Assembly: GCA_030744625.1 (NCBI GenBank)
Contig: JASLQF010000029.1
Span: 1 to 64,000 of the forward strand
Length of the DNA: 64,000 nt
Direction: 5' to 3'
Origin: Rhodospirillales bacterium
Lineage (GTDB): Bacteria > Pseudomonadota > Alphaproteobacteria > Rhodospirillales > JASLQF01
In this document: positions 55,982 through 64,000 of the stretch, piece by piece
Position numbering within the stretch: the stretch's first letter is position 1
How the letters are laid out: the number at the start of each line of letters is the position of its first letter
Translations under genes and position numbers: made by a program
The notes under the pieces: model-generated
What the model saw: only the letters and a program-made list of their open reading frames with translations
What the model was told of the DNA's origin: nothing
Databases searched by the model: none

Positions 55982-56149
55982 TAGGCGCTCCGCGGCCTTC
56001 CCGACAAGTCGCTTTCATTAGGCCCGGCGTCCCATGCGTCCGCCGAGACGCCCCAGACCATGTCCCCAAAATCTGTAGCTCTGCTCACCGCTGCATCGCA
56101 GACTTTTGGACCCGCCCTTTTCCCGTGAACGTTCGCGTTTTAGCCGATC

Positions 56150-56224
56150 ATGTCCGCTTTACGCCCAACAGCAGACAATGGCGCAGGGTCACCGGCACTT
56201 CTGATAATGACCCAAAGCGGACAT
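56150..56224. repeat. 75-bp element with 11-bp terminal inverted repeats (copy 1)
   Basis: ATGTCCGCTTT at 56150-56160 and AAAGCGGACAT at 56214-56224 are exact inverted repeats bounding a 75-bp unit. Its left end (GTCCGCTTTACGCCCAACAG...AGACA) resembles 60026-60060 (GTCCGCTTCACCCCAGAAAG...AGACA). The spurious VRFTP peptides encoded across such elements are widely mis-annotated as short ORFs. Non-autonomous, MITE-like; no transposase inside. The rest of the 55851-56334 gap holds a 7-bp hairpin (56234-56252) without T-run and no gene I can support. Confidence 0.5.
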
Positions 56225-56334
56225 CTTGATCCAGCCTCCACGACATGGAGGCGACAGCCGGATCGGCCTTTCTCTCCATTGGTGTCCGGTCAATTTAAAG
56301 AGTGGTATCGATTATTGTAGCGGGTCAGGACGGT

Positions 56335-57540
56335 TCACTCGATCACGCCCAGGTCACGCCCGACCTTGGCCAAGGCGGCGATTGCCCGATCCAGGTGTTC
56401 GGTCGTGTGGGTGGCCGACATCTGGGTGCGGATGCGCGCCCGGCCCTTGGGCACCACCGGGTAGGAAAATCCGATCACGTAGATGCCTTCCTCTAGCAGT
56501 CGCGCCGCCATCTCCTCGGCCAGCCGCTCGTCTCCCAGAATGACCGGGATGATCGGGTGCTCTCCCGGCACCAGCGTGAAGCACAGTTTTTCCATGCCGG
56601 CGCGAAAATATCGGCTGTTTTCGTGCAGCCGGACGCGCAACTCGTCGCTGCTTTCCAGCATGCCCAGCACGTAGAGCGTGGTGGCCGCGATGACCGGCGC
56701 CAGCGTGTTCGAAAACAGGTACGGGCGCGAACGCTGGCGCAGCCAGGCGACGATCTCGCGGCGGGCGGACGTGTAGCCGCCCGAAGCACCGCCGAGCGCC
56801 TTGCCCAGGGTGCCGGTGACGATGTCCACCCGTCCCTCGACGCCGCAGTACTCGGGCGTGCCGCGGCCGCCCGGGCCCATGAACCCGACGGCATGGGAAT
56901 CGTCGACCATGACCAGGGCATCGTACTTCTCCGCCAACTCGCAGATGGCGGTCAGATCGGCGATGATGCCATCCATGGAGAACACGCCGTCGGTGGCGAT
57001 CAGGCGAAAGCGGCGATTGCGCGTCTCCTTGAGGCAGCGTTCCAGGTCCACCATGTCGCTGTTGGCATAGCGCTTGCGCTCGGCCTTGCTGAGCCGAATG
57101 CCGTCGATGATGCTGGCGTGGTTGAGGACATCGCTGATGACGGCATCGTCCTCGCCGAGCAGGGTCTCGAAGAGTCCGGTGTTGGCGTCGAACCCCGACG
57201 GATAGAGGATGGTGTCCTCGGTACCAAGGAAAGCGCTGATCCTTGCTTCCAGCTCCTTGTGCACGTCCTGGGTGCCGCAAATGAAGCGCGCCGACGACAT
57301 GCCGAACCCGTAGTGATCCAGCGCCTCCTTTGCCGCCGCCACCAGATCGGGGTGGTTGGCGAGGCCGAGGTAGTTGTTGGCGCAGAAGTTGAGGACTTCG
57401 CCGCCGTCGTCCAACCTTGCGCCCGGCGCCCGGATCACCGCGTCCTGGGGCGAGGTGATGACCCGCTCCACCTTATACAGCCCCTGATCGCGAAGGGCCT
57501 CGGTTTCATCGCTCAAACGGTCGAGAAATGCCCGACTCAT
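56335..57540 (-). CDS. kbl: glycine C-acetyltransferase (2-amino-3-ketobutyrate CoA ligase)
   Basis: 401 codons from ATG 57540 with GGGAG upstream; the ORF-track start is 28 codons too early. [50 protein letters not shown] is the alpha-oxoamine synthase N-terminus, [17 protein letters not shown] and [18 protein letters not shown] (PLP-binding Asp-x-His) follow, and the Schiff-base Lys is in [15 protein letters not shown]. High similarity in pattern to E. coli Kbl. It converts 2-amino-3-ketobutyrate plus CoA to glycine and acetyl-CoA. The usual partner tdh (threonine dehydrogenase) is not adjacent. Confidence 0.9.
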   Translation of the reverse strand: MSRAFLDRLSDETEALRDQGLYKVERVITSPQDAVIRAPGARLDDGGEVLNFCANNYLGLANHPDLVAAAKEALDHYGFGMSSARFICGTQDVHKELEARISAFLGTEDTILYPSGFDANTGLFETLLGEDDAVISDVLNHASIIDGIRLSKAERKRYANSDMVDLERCLKETRNRRFRLIATDGVFSMDGIIADLTAICELAEKYDALVMVDDSHAVGFMGPGGRGTPEYCGVEGRVDIVTGTLGKALGGASGGYTSARREIVAWLRQRSRPYLFSNTLAPVIAATTLYVLGMLESSDELRVRLHENSRYFRAGMEKLCFTLVPGEHPIIPVILGDERLAEEMAARLLEEGIYVIGFSYPVVPKGRARIRTQMSATHTTEHLDRAIAALAKVGRDLGVIE

Positions 57541-57727
57541 GACGCGCTCCCAGTCCACCCTTTGCAAGTGAGATTTTCCATTTTGCCACCCTTTCGAGGC
57601 TCGACGGTACCAGTTTGACGACAACTTATCTGATCAGCGGCATCTCGGCGCTCAAGATTCGTGACAAGCCCGCTTTTTGAATTAAGATCGCCGATATTAT
57701 GGGGTCCACCCGGTAAAGGTCGGCCGA

Positions 57728-59314
57728 ATGAAGCGAGAGTTGCGATTTATCGAGGAGACGCTTCGCGATGGACAGCTGTCGCTTTGGGCGACAAGGATGA
57801 GCACCGAAGACATGCTGTCCATCGCCGGTGTCATCGACCGCGCCGGTTTCTTGAAGGCTTGCGTGACCAGTGGCGCGGCCTTTGACACGGCCATCAAATT
57901 CTTGCACGAGGATCCCTGGGAACGGGTCCGCCAGGTCAAGCAGCTGATGCCCGAGACGCCGCTGATGTTCCTTTTTCGGAGCAGGAACCTGATGGGTTGG
58001 CGTCGTTATCCCAATGACGTTGTCGAGATGCTTATGAAGTGCATCGCACGTCAGGGCTTCGAGTGGATTCTCGTCGCCGACGGGCTCAACGATTTTTCCA
58101 ACATCGAGTTTCATGTCTCCTGTGCGGCGCGCTGCGGGCTTCGTATCAACGCGTGCCTGTTCTTCGCAGTGAGTCCGGTGCACACGGACGAGTACTTCGT
58201 GGCCAAGGTGGACGAACTCGTGTCGCTTGGCGTCGACGCAATCACCTTCTACGACGCCAGCGGGCTACTGACCCCGGAGCGCGCCAAGGCGTTGATCCCC
58301 GCCGTCATCCGTTCTGTCGGAAAGGAGGTGGCGCTGGAGCTCAATGTTCACGATTCGACCGGCCTCGCAGTCGAATGTTACCGCGAAGGGGTTCGGCTGG
58401 GCGTCGACGCCATTGCCACCGCCGCCGCCCCTTTGGCGCACGGCGACTCGTTGCCGGCGACGGTCGAGATGATCGGGGAGGCAAGGGAACTGGGCTTGGA
58501 GGTCAACGTCGACGAAGGATGCGTCTCCCGGATCGACGATTATTTCCACTGGATAGCTTTTCATCATGGCCATGCCGTTCGCGAGCGGGTCTCCTTTGAC
58601 CCGGTCGCCTACGAGAAGTACGCGGCGCACCAGATTCCGGGCGGCATGATGTCGAACTTCGTTCGTCAATTGACCGATGCGGGAATCGCGGAACGGCTGC
58701 CCGAGATTTTGGACGAGGTGGGTCGGGTGCGTGCGGAGGTTGGATATCCGCCCATGGTCACGCCGTACTCCCAATTGGTGGGCGTGCAGGCGACGCTCAA
58801 CGTCATGGGGGAAGAACGCTATGCAAACATCTCGGGTGAACTTTCGCTGTACCTCAACGGGCATCATGGCAAGGTCTGCGGCCCGATCGATCAGAACGTC
58901 CTCGATCGTGTCGCCTCGGGCGAGGATTCGACGCCTCCGGATTTCAATGAACCGGATGCGGAGCTCGCATTACTGAGGTCGAAGTACCCCAGTCTGTCTG
59001 ACGAAGAGATCCTGCTTCGTCTGTCCTTCGGCGAGCAATCGACCGAAGAATATGAACGAAGGCGTGTCGGTGTCGACGCTGGGCTTGTCGCAACAACCCC
59101 CCTGACCGAATTAATCAAGGAGATTCTGGTGCGCCGACACAGCCGGCGCTTGTCGATCAGCGTAATCGACCCGGCGTCGCGCCAGTCGCATGCGGGTGAC
59201 AGCGGCCTGGCGTATCGAGACGTACAAGCGGCGGCGGCATACCTTGATGCCGCGCCCGAAGCCGGTGAACTCGAGATAGCCTCCGAAGGATTTCATCTTT
59301 CGGTGGCCAGATAG
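57728..59314 (+). CDS. biotin-dependent carboxyltransferase (pyruvate carboxylase B/OadA-like)
   Basis: 528 residues of the HMGL/PYC carboxyltransferase TIM barrel. RFIEETLRDGQLSLWATRM carries the metal-binding Asp and Arg; FLFRSRNLMGWRRYPNDVVEMLMKCIARQGF, DAITFYDASGLLTPERAKAL and LELNVHDSTGLAVECYREGVRLGVDAIATAAAPLAHGDSLPATVEM are the expected core, though the usual HxH metal pair reads VHD. The PYC-C domain follows (IPGGMMSNFVRQL, YPPMVTPYSQLVGVQATLNV). It has no biotinyl domain itself; the carrier is the next gene, 12 bases away. RBS AAAGGT. Biotin carboxylase must be elsewhere. Confidence 0.82.
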   Translation: MKRELRFIEETLRDGQLSLWATRMSTEDMLSIAGVIDRAGFLKACVTSGAAFDTAIKFLHEDPWERVRQVKQLMPETPLMFLFRSRNLMGWRRYPNDVVEMLMKCIARQGFEWILVADGLNDFSNIEFHVSCAARCGLRINACLFFAVSPVHTDEYFVAKVDELVSLGVDAITFYDASGLLTPERAKALIPAVIRSVGKEVALELNVHDSTGLAVECYREGVRLGVDAIATAAAPLAHGDSLPATVEMIGEARELGLEVNVDEGCVSRIDDYFHWIAFHHGHAVRERVSFDPVAYEKYAAHQIPGGMMSNFVRQLTDAGIAERLPEILDEVGRVRAEVGYPPMVTPYSQLVGVQATLNVMGEERYANISGELSLYLNGHHGKVCGPIDQNVLDRVASGEDSTPPDFNEPDAELALLRSKYPSLSDEEILLRLSFGEQSTEEYERRRVGVDAGLVATTPLTELIKEILVRRHSRRLSISVIDPASRQSHAGDSGLAYRDVQAAAAYLDAAPEAGELEIASEGFHLSVAR

Positions 59315-59326
59315 CTGGGTACGCTC

Positions 59327-59818
59327 ATGACCGTTTCAGTCGACGAAATCGTTTCGATATTGAGGTTGGCGCAATGCTCGTCATGTGAAGAACTGCGAAT
59401 CGAGATCGGCGACTTCAAGTTGCTCTTTCGGCAGGCGAGAGGGTCTCCGGCCGACGACGCCATCGAACGAGGCCGGCACTCGGTGCCCGCCCCCGCGTCC
59501 GAGGATGAAGTGCCCTCGGAGGACGTGACGCCCAAGGCAACTTCCGAGGCACCTAGCGCCGAGCCGCCCGAGGGCGAGGCGATGGGCATCAGGGCGCCGA
59601 TGGTCGGCACCTTCTACCGGTCGCCAAGCCCCGACGCGCCTCCGTTCGTCGATGTCGGAAGCAATGTGGAGAAGGACACGATCTTATGCATCATCGAAGT
59701 GATGAAGGTCATGAACCCGATCAAAGCGGGACGCAGAGGTCGAGTTGCCCGTATCGCGGTCGGAAACGCCGAAACCGTTGAGTTCGGTCAATTGTTGATG
59801 ACCATCGAGCCGGATTGA
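59327..59818 (+). CDS. biotin carboxyl carrier protein (AccB-like)
   Basis: 163 residues. The N-terminus (VDEIVSILRLAQCSSCEELRIEIGDFKLLFR) is as in AccB; a Pro/Glu/Ser-rich linker spans about 45-85; the biotinyl domain 87-162 has IRAPMVGTFYRSPSPDAPPFVDVGSNVEKD, the thumb-type insertion of acetyl-CoA carboxylase carriers, and biotin-accepting K127 in EVMKVMN (canonical EAMKMMN with Ala to Val). It directly follows the carboxyltransferase gene, so it presumably carries CO2 for it. Confidence 0.85.
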   Translation: MTVSVDEIVSILRLAQCSSCEELRIEIGDFKLLFRQARGSPADDAIERGRHSVPAPASEDEVPSEDVTPKATSEAPSAEPPEGEAMGIRAPMVGTFYRSPSPDAPPFVDVGSNVEKDTILCIIEVMKVMNPIKAGRRGRVARIAVGNAETVEFGQLLMTIEPD

Positions 59819-59980
59819 GGGATGCGGGAAGCGCGGACCGATTGGCAAGCACGGCGGCATGCCTGGGCATCCGTTTACCCCCTTCTTGCGAGGCCCCAGG
59901 GACCCAACCTCTCGAATTAGCTTTTGGATCCGGTTAAGGGGGATTGGTCATGTGGGAATAGTCGCCGGGTCACTCAATGA

Positions 59981-60060
59981 CCGCTTTTGGCTAAAAGCGG
60001 ACGTTCTTAAGGTCGGTTGAATTCCGTCCGCTTCACCCCAGAAAGTAGACATACCGAAGG
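59981..60060. repeat. hairpin plus VRFTP-type dispersed repeat (copy 2)
   Basis: CCGCTTTT-GGCT-AAAAGCGG (59981-60000) is a perfect 8-bp hairpin sharing the CCGCTTT core with the 56150 element, and 60026-60060 (GTCCGCTTCACCCCAGAAAGTAGACA) parallels the left end of that element. No gene is supported in 59819-60239 (421 bases). Confidence 0.45.
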
Positions 60061-60061
60061 C

Positions 60062-60201
60062 ATTTCAGGGACATTTCAGGGACAACATTTTAGGGACACA
60101 ATACTAAATCGGAAAGTCCAAGCCGGGCCCGAAGAGAAAAGCCGGACCAGATACAAGATGGAATTGAGTGTTGTGTCCCCGGAACCGTGTCCCCGGAACC
60201 A
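60062..60201. repeat. GGGACA / GTGTCCCC direct-repeat tract
   Basis: Two adjacent copies of ATTTCAGGGACA and a third, diverged ATTTTAGGGACA near 60062-60100, and an exact tandem 14-mer GTGTCCCCGGAACC at 60174-60187 and 60188-60201. The GGGACA and TGTCCC motifs are reverse complements, so the tract can fold on itself. Such tracts flank REP/RAYT-type or other small mobile units in related genomes; no transposase is present here. Confidence 0.4.
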
Positions 60202-60239
60202 CTCTCGAGGGGCTGCGCCTCAAAAGATTTTTCAGCACC

Positions 60240-61928
60240 CTACTCCTCTCCGGGCGAATACCCGTAGTGGCGCTTCAGGTAGGCCGCCGAGAACTTGCCG
60301 CTGGCCAGGTCGTCGGCCAGGGCTTGGGCGGCGCGTTTGCCGGGCGCGCCGTAGCCGCCGGCGCCCGGGGTCTCGATGACGATGCTTTCGCCCTCGTCGA
60401 CGCGCACGCCCATGGGCTTGGTGGCCAGCGCCGTCTCGCCGCCGCCGGCGTCGACGTGGCGGAAGCGCCCCGAGGCGCCGGCGCCGCCCCCGAACAGGCC
60501 CCACGGTTGGTGGGTGAAGCGCTCGCCGGCGCCGTTGAACTCGCAACTCCCGCCCACCGGGCGGATGACGCGGCTGAGGCCCATGCCGCCCCGGTACGTG
60601 CCGGCGCCCCCTGAATCCTCGATCAGACCGTAGCTTTCGACGATCAGCGGGTATTCCATCTCGATGGCCTCGACGGGCAGGTTGGAGGTATTGGTGATGT
60701 GCACCTGCACGCCGTCCTTGCCGTCCTTGGCGGCGCGCCCGCCGAAGCCGCCGCCCAGGGTCTCGAGATAGAGATAGCCGCTACCCGAGCGCGGGTCGGT
60801 GCCGGAAAACACGGCCGTCGTGTTGGCCCCGTTGGCGGCGGCCACGGCGTGCTCGGGCAGGGCCTCGGCAAGCGCCCCGATGATCACGTCGACGATGCGC
60901 TGGCAGGTGTTGGCGCGGGCAGCTACCGGGGCGGGAAAGGCGGCGTCCAAGAGCGAGCCCTTGTCGATGACCAGCTCGGGGATATCGAGAACGCCCTGGT
61001 TGTTGGGCACCTCGGGGTCGAGAAGCGCCTTCAGGGCATAGCACACCGCCGAGTGGGTGGCGTTGGCGGTGACGTTGATGTTGCCGCCGACCTGGGGCGC
61101 CGTGCCGGTGAAGTCGAAGCGGATGGCCTCGCCGTCGATGTCGATGCGCACACGGATGGGGATGTCCCGGGCGCCCAGGCCGTCGTCGTCCATGACGTCG
61201 TCGAAGGCGTAGGTGCCGTCGGGAATCCCGGCGATGGCGTGGCGCATGCGCTTCTCCGTCAGGGCGATGATCTCGGCGAAGGCGGCTTGCAGGGGATCGA
61301 AGCCATAGACGCCGGCGGTCTCCAACAGACGCCGCGCGCCGAGCTTGCAGGCGGCGACTTGCGCGTAGTAGTCGCCGCGCCGTTCCTCGGGGATGCGCAC
61401 GTTGAGCAGGATGAGGTCGAAGACGTCCTGGCACAGCTCGCCGCCCCGGAACAGCCGCACCACCGGAATGCGCAGGCCTTCCTGGTAGATCTCCGACATG
61501 CCGCCGGCCATGCTGCCGGGGGCCATGCCGCCGACGTCGGCGTGGTGGGCGATGTTGCACATGAAGGCGAGCAGGGTGCCGCCGTCGAAGACCGGCATCG
61601 CCATGTTGATGTCGGGCAGGTGGGTGCCGCCGGCGACGTGCGGATCGTTGGCGATGAAGATGTCGCCTTCACCGATGTCGCCGCCGAACTTGTCGAGAAG
61701 CTTGGTCATGAGCCCGGTCATCGAGGCGACGTGGACGGGCAGCGAGCTTTCGGCCTGCACGACAAGCCGGCCGGCGGTGTCCATGATCGCCGTGGAGTGG
61801 TCGCGGCGCTCCTTGATGTTGGTGGAATAGGCGCTCCTCATGAGGGCGATGAAGGTCTCGTCGCCGATCGACTTGAGGGCGTTGTAGAGGATCTCCAGGG
61901 TGATGGGGTCGGGGGCCGGGGATTTCAC
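60240..61928 (-). CDS. hyuB: hydantoinase/oxoprolinase family, B subunit (second pair)
   Basis: 562 residues. PITLEILYNALKSIGDETFIALMRSAYSTNIKERRDHSTAIMDTAGRLVVQAE, FIANDPHVAGGTHLPDINMAMPVF and CNIAHHADVGGMAPGSMAGG are the family blocks, ending GGGFGGRAAKDGKDGVQVH and GAGGYGAPGKRAAQALADDLASGK. Start GTG at 61928 overlaps the hyuA stop by four bases (GTGA). The sequence differs clearly from the 10619-12388 copy, and gene order is A-B rather than B-A, so the two pairs are not a recent duplication and probably act on different rings. Confidence 0.87.
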   Translation of the reverse strand: MKSPAPDPITLEILYNALKSIGDETFIALMRSAYSTNIKERRDHSTAIMDTAGRLVVQAESSLPVHVASMTGLMTKLLDKFGGDIGEGDIFIANDPHVAGGTHLPDINMAMPVFDGGTLLAFMCNIAHHADVGGMAPGSMAGGMSEIYQEGLRIPVVRLFRGGELCQDVFDLILLNVRIPEERRGDYYAQVAACKLGARRLLETAGVYGFDPLQAAFAEIIALTEKRMRHAIAGIPDGTYAFDDVMDDDGLGARDIPIRVRIDIDGEAIRFDFTGTAPQVGGNINVTANATHSAVCYALKALLDPEVPNNQGVLDIPELVIDKGSLLDAAFPAPVAARANTCQRIVDVIIGALAEALPEHAVAAANGANTTAVFSGTDPRSGSGYLYLETLGGGFGGRAAKDGKDGVQVHITNTSNLPVEAIEMEYPLIVESYGLIEDSGGAGTYRGGMGLSRVIRPVGGSCEFNGAGERFTHQPWGLFGGGAGASGRFRHVDAGGGETALATKPMGVRVDEGESIVIETPGAGGYGAPGKRAAQALADDLASGKFSAAYLKRHYGYSPGEE

Positions 61929-63985
61929 AGGCCCACCTCTATGACCATGTTTAGACCCTCGTCGATCCTGAGCCTGTCCGTGGGGTGGAGAACGGTGGTG
62001 GCGTCGAATTGCTCGATGACGGCGGGCCCGGCGAGCACGTGCCCAGGCGCCAGGGCGGCGCGGTCGTAGACCGGCGTCTGCCTGGGTCCATCACCGTCGA
62101 AATGGACGGGGCGGCGCGACGAGACGGCGGGCGGCGCCGCTTCTCCAGCCATGCCGGCGGCGGCGGCGGCGCGCGGCAGGGCTGCCGACGCGGTGACGCG
62201 GACGTTGATGACCTCGACCGGGTCGGCCGGGTTGTGAAAGCCATAGTGTTGTTCGTGGACCCGGAAGAAAAGGTCGTGCAGCTCCCGTGCCCCGGGCAGA
62301 CGCGGCTGGGCGCCGCCCGTCTGCTGGTCGATGGGCACGGATAGCTCGAAGTTCTGGCCGACGAAGCGCATGTCGAGGCTGACCCGCAGGGTGCGTTCGG
62401 CAGGGTCCACGCCTTCCGCCTCGAACCATGCGCCGGCCTTGTCCAGCAAGCCATCCAGGTGGGCCTGGACGATCCCCGTGCCGGCACCCGCCAGGAGGAT
62501 GCGGTCGGTACTGACGAAGTCCTCCTTCAACTCGGAGACAATGAGCCCCTGGGCGCACAGAATGCCGGGCGCCGGGGGCACCAGGATCTCTCCGATGCCG
62601 AGCGCCCGCGCCACGTCCCCGGCGTGCAGGGCGCCGGCGCCGCCGAAGGCCATCAGGCTGTAGTCGCGGGGGTCCAGGCCGCGCTCCACCGACACGGCGC
62701 GGATGGCCCGTACCATGGTCGCCACGACGATGCCGACGACGCCGAGCGCCGTCTCCTCGACAGCCAGGCCGAGGCGCTCGGTGGCGGGGGCCAGGGCGGC
62801 GCGCGCGGCGGCCTCGTCGAGCCGCATGCGGCCGCCGATGAGGCCGTCCGGAGACAGCCGCCCGAGCACGAAGTTGGCGTCGGTCACCGTCGCCTCGGCG
62901 CCGCCCCGGCCATAACACGCCGGGCCGGGGTCGGCGCCGGCGCTCTCCGGGCCTACTTTGAGGAGGCCGTCGCGGTCGAACCAGGCGACCGACCCGCCGC
63001 CGGCGCCCACCGTGTTGATGTCGACCATGGGCAGGCGCACCGGAAAGCCTGCGATGTCCCTCTCGTGGCCGATGCCGGCCTCGAAATCGTGGATCAGGCA
63101 GACGTCGGCGCTGGTGCCGCCCATGTCCAGCGAAATGACGTTGGGGCGCCCCGCCAGCCGCGCGCAATGGATGGCGCCGACGGCTCCCGCCGCCGGCCCC
63201 GACATGGCCGTGCGTACCGGAAAGCGGCGCGCCCGATCGATCGACATCAGGCCGCCGCTGGATTGGTAGATGCCGAGGGCGGCGGCGGGCAGGGCCGCGC
63301 CGACGTGGCGCCGCAAATCCCCCAGGTAGCGCTCCATGACCGGCTGGAAGTAGGCGTTGAGCACGGTCGTCGAGAAGCGCTCGTATTCGCGGAACTCGGG
63401 TTGCACCTCGGACGACAGGGAAACCTTGACGTCAGGCGCCGCTTGGGCGAGGGCCTCGCCGACGCGCCGCTCGTGGTCCCCATTGAGGAAGGAGAACAAC
63501 AGGCAGACGGCGCACGCCTCCGCCCCCGAACCCGTCAGCGCCGCCACCGCGGAGGCCACGGAACCGGCGTCGAGTTCGCCTACCACCTGGCCCCCCGCCG
63601 TGATCCTCTCCGTCACTTCAAGGCGCAGGGCGCGGGGGACCAGGGGTGACGGGTGGTCGCGCTGCAGGTCGAACATGTGCGGCCGGGTCTGGCGCCCCAC
63701 CTCGAGGAGGTCGCGGAACCCTTCGGTGGTGATCAGCGCGACCTTTCCGCCGCGCCTCTGGATGAGGGTGTTGGTGGCCACCGTGGTGCCGTGGGACAAA
63801 CGCTCCACGGCTCCGGCCTCGATGCCGTTGGCGGCGCACAACTCGGCCAGTCCCTCGATGATGGCGCGCGCCGGGTTGTCCGGGGTCGACGGGCACTTGA
63901 ACAGTTGCACCGTGCCCGCCGCCGCCTCGAAGGCGTAGAAATCCGTGAAGGTGCCGCCGACGTCGACGCCGATCAGCCAGGACAT
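61925..63985 (-). CDS. hyuA: hydantoinase/oxoprolinase family, A subunit (second pair)
   Basis: 686 residues. LIGVDVGGTFTDFYAFEAAAGTVQLFKCPSTPDNPARAI is the phosphate-1 and start of the Hydant_A_N domain; LSHGTTVATNTLIQRRGGKVALITTEGFRDLLEVGRQTRPHMFDL, VISLDMGGTSADVCLI and LMAFGGAGALHAGDVARALGIGEILVPPAPGILCAQGLIVSELKEDFVST follow, with a C-terminal VNVRVTA domain and VLHPTDRLRIDEGLNM. All nucleotide-binding motifs are intact. It is the first gene seen of this operon; the window ends 15 bases upstream of the start, so any further upstream gene or promoter is not visible. Confidence 0.88.
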   Translation of the reverse strand: MSWLIGVDVGGTFTDFYAFEAAAGTVQLFKCPSTPDNPARAIIEGLAELCAANGIEAGAVERLSHGTTVATNTLIQRRGGKVALITTEGFRDLLEVGRQTRPHMFDLQRDHPSPLVPRALRLEVTERITAGGQVVGELDAGSVASAVAALTGSGAEACAVCLLFSFLNGDHERRVGEALAQAAPDVKVSLSSEVQPEFREYERFSTTVLNAYFQPVMERYLGDLRRHVGAALPAAALGIYQSSGGLMSIDRARRFPVRTAMSGPAAGAVGAIHCARLAGRPNVISLDMGGTSADVCLIHDFEAGIGHERDIAGFPVRLPMVDINTVGAGGGSVAWFDRDGLLKVGPESAGADPGPACYGRGGAEATVTDANFVLGRLSPDGLIGGRMRLDEAAARAALAPATERLGLAVEETALGVVGIVVATMVRAIRAVSVERGLDPRDYSLMAFGGAGALHAGDVARALGIGEILVPPAPGILCAQGLIVSELKEDFVSTDRILLAGAGTGIVQAHLDGLLDKAGAWFEAEGVDPAERTLRVSLDMRFVGQNFELSVPIDQQTGGAQPRLPGARELHDLFFRVHEQHYGFHNPADPVEVINVRVTASAALPRAAAAAGMAGEAAPPAVSSRRPVHFDGDGPRQTPVYDRAALAPGHVLAGPAVIEQFDATTVLHPTDRLRIDEGLNMVIEVGL

Positions 63986-64000
63986 GACCGGGTGCCTCGC

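Noticed and set aside
55957-56229. 90-residue ORF ending in DNDPKRTS
   Set aside because: Covers the 75-bp terminal-inverted-repeat element; no RBS and no protein-like composition.
56234-56252. Terminator for kbl
   Set aside because: The 7-bp hairpin GCCTCCA-CGACA-TGGAGGC has no T-run on either strand, so intrinsic termination is not supported.
60017-60379. 120-residue ORF with NSVRFTPESRHT
   Set aside because: Runs through a dispersed repeat and into the antisense of hyuB; VRFTP peptides are a known by-product of this repeat type.

Overview
The window is high-GC DNA from a Gram-negative bacterium, most probably an alphaproteobacterium of the Rhodospirillales/Rhizobiales type. The support is a GAAC-N7-GAAC (=GTTC-N7-GTTC) LexA-type box, DUF6460- and DUF6868-like small membrane proteins, IS630/IS1380-type transposase tails, TRAP and PotABCD-type transporters, and very dense CoA-ester catabolism. 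I saw no rRNA, tRNA, CRISPR array or intact mobile element. The region is a chromosomal catabolic island: almost every gene belongs to acyl-CoA, amide/hydantoin or amino-acid breakdown, interleaved with gene fragments.

Layout. 1-2.3 kb: the tail of an IS630-type transposase abuts a 5'-truncated cNMP-binding protein, then a MarR regulator and a Tat-exported nitroreductase-like enzyme behind a near-perfect 36-bp palindrome that overlaps their promoter. 2.3-8.4 kb: a leftward operon (two-subunit CoA-transferase, then split NDP-forming acyl-CoA synthetase beta and alpha) diverges from a CaiB-type CoA-transferase and an enoyl-CoA hydratase. 8.5-13.2 kb: hydantoinase/oxoprolinase genes hyuB-hyuA diverge from a TetR regulator. 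13.3-15.6 kb: a small membrane protein and an adenylate cyclase-TolB-TPR protein. 15.8-23.4 kb: a rightward run of threonine synthase-like, cysteine synthase-like, DUF1445 hydro-lyase, alcohol dehydrogenase, thioesterase-like and 2-oxoacid oxidoreductase alpha and beta-gamma genes. A 20-bp operator-like site in the TetR/hyu intergenic region recurs (16/20) inside the promoter of this run, so one regulator may control both.

23.5-28.8 kb: MmgE/PrpD protein, a lone FliG N-terminal fragment, lactate-dehydrogenase-type flavoenzyme, RidA, and a beta-hydroxyacid dehydrogenase. 28.9-33.1 kb: a complete Pot-type ABC importer. 33.1-36.2 kb: a convergent operon of MFS carrier, DUF1330, cysteine hydrolase and allantoinase-like deacetylase. 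36.3-36.8 kb: an orphan phage terminase small-subunit-like gene behind an SOS box. 36.9-41 kb: CoA-transferase, enoyl-CoA hydratase, a VOC remnant, a protein made of three fused RidA domains, an IS1380 remnant and a GFA-family protein. 41-43.6 kb: arsenite methyltransferase-like, then MscS, YbjQ and DUF6460 genes. 43.7-48.1 kb: MaoC hydratase, CoA-transferase, acyl-CoA dehydrogenase and ornithine-cyclodeaminase-family genes. 48.2-49.5 kb: an orphan TRAP solute receptor with its own promoter and terminator. 49.5-55.9 kb: a molybdopterin oxidoreductase, a fused FeS/membrane-anchor subunit, a glutathione-transferase remnant and an acyl-CoA synthetase. 56.3-59.8 kb: 2-amino-3-ketobutyrate CoA ligase diverging from a carboxyltransferase and its biotin carrier. 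60.2-64 kb: a second hyuA-hyuB pair.

Read together, the genes import small organic acids, amides or ureides, open rings (hyuAB, deacetylase, cysteine hydrolase), activate acids as CoA esters (three CaiB-type enzymes, one AB-type, one NDP-forming and one AMP-forming ligase), and oxidise or hydrate them. The least expected items are the twin operators, the SOS-controlled terminase-like orphan, the single-chain RidA trimer with only one conserved Arg, and a minus-strand terminator with no gene in front of it.
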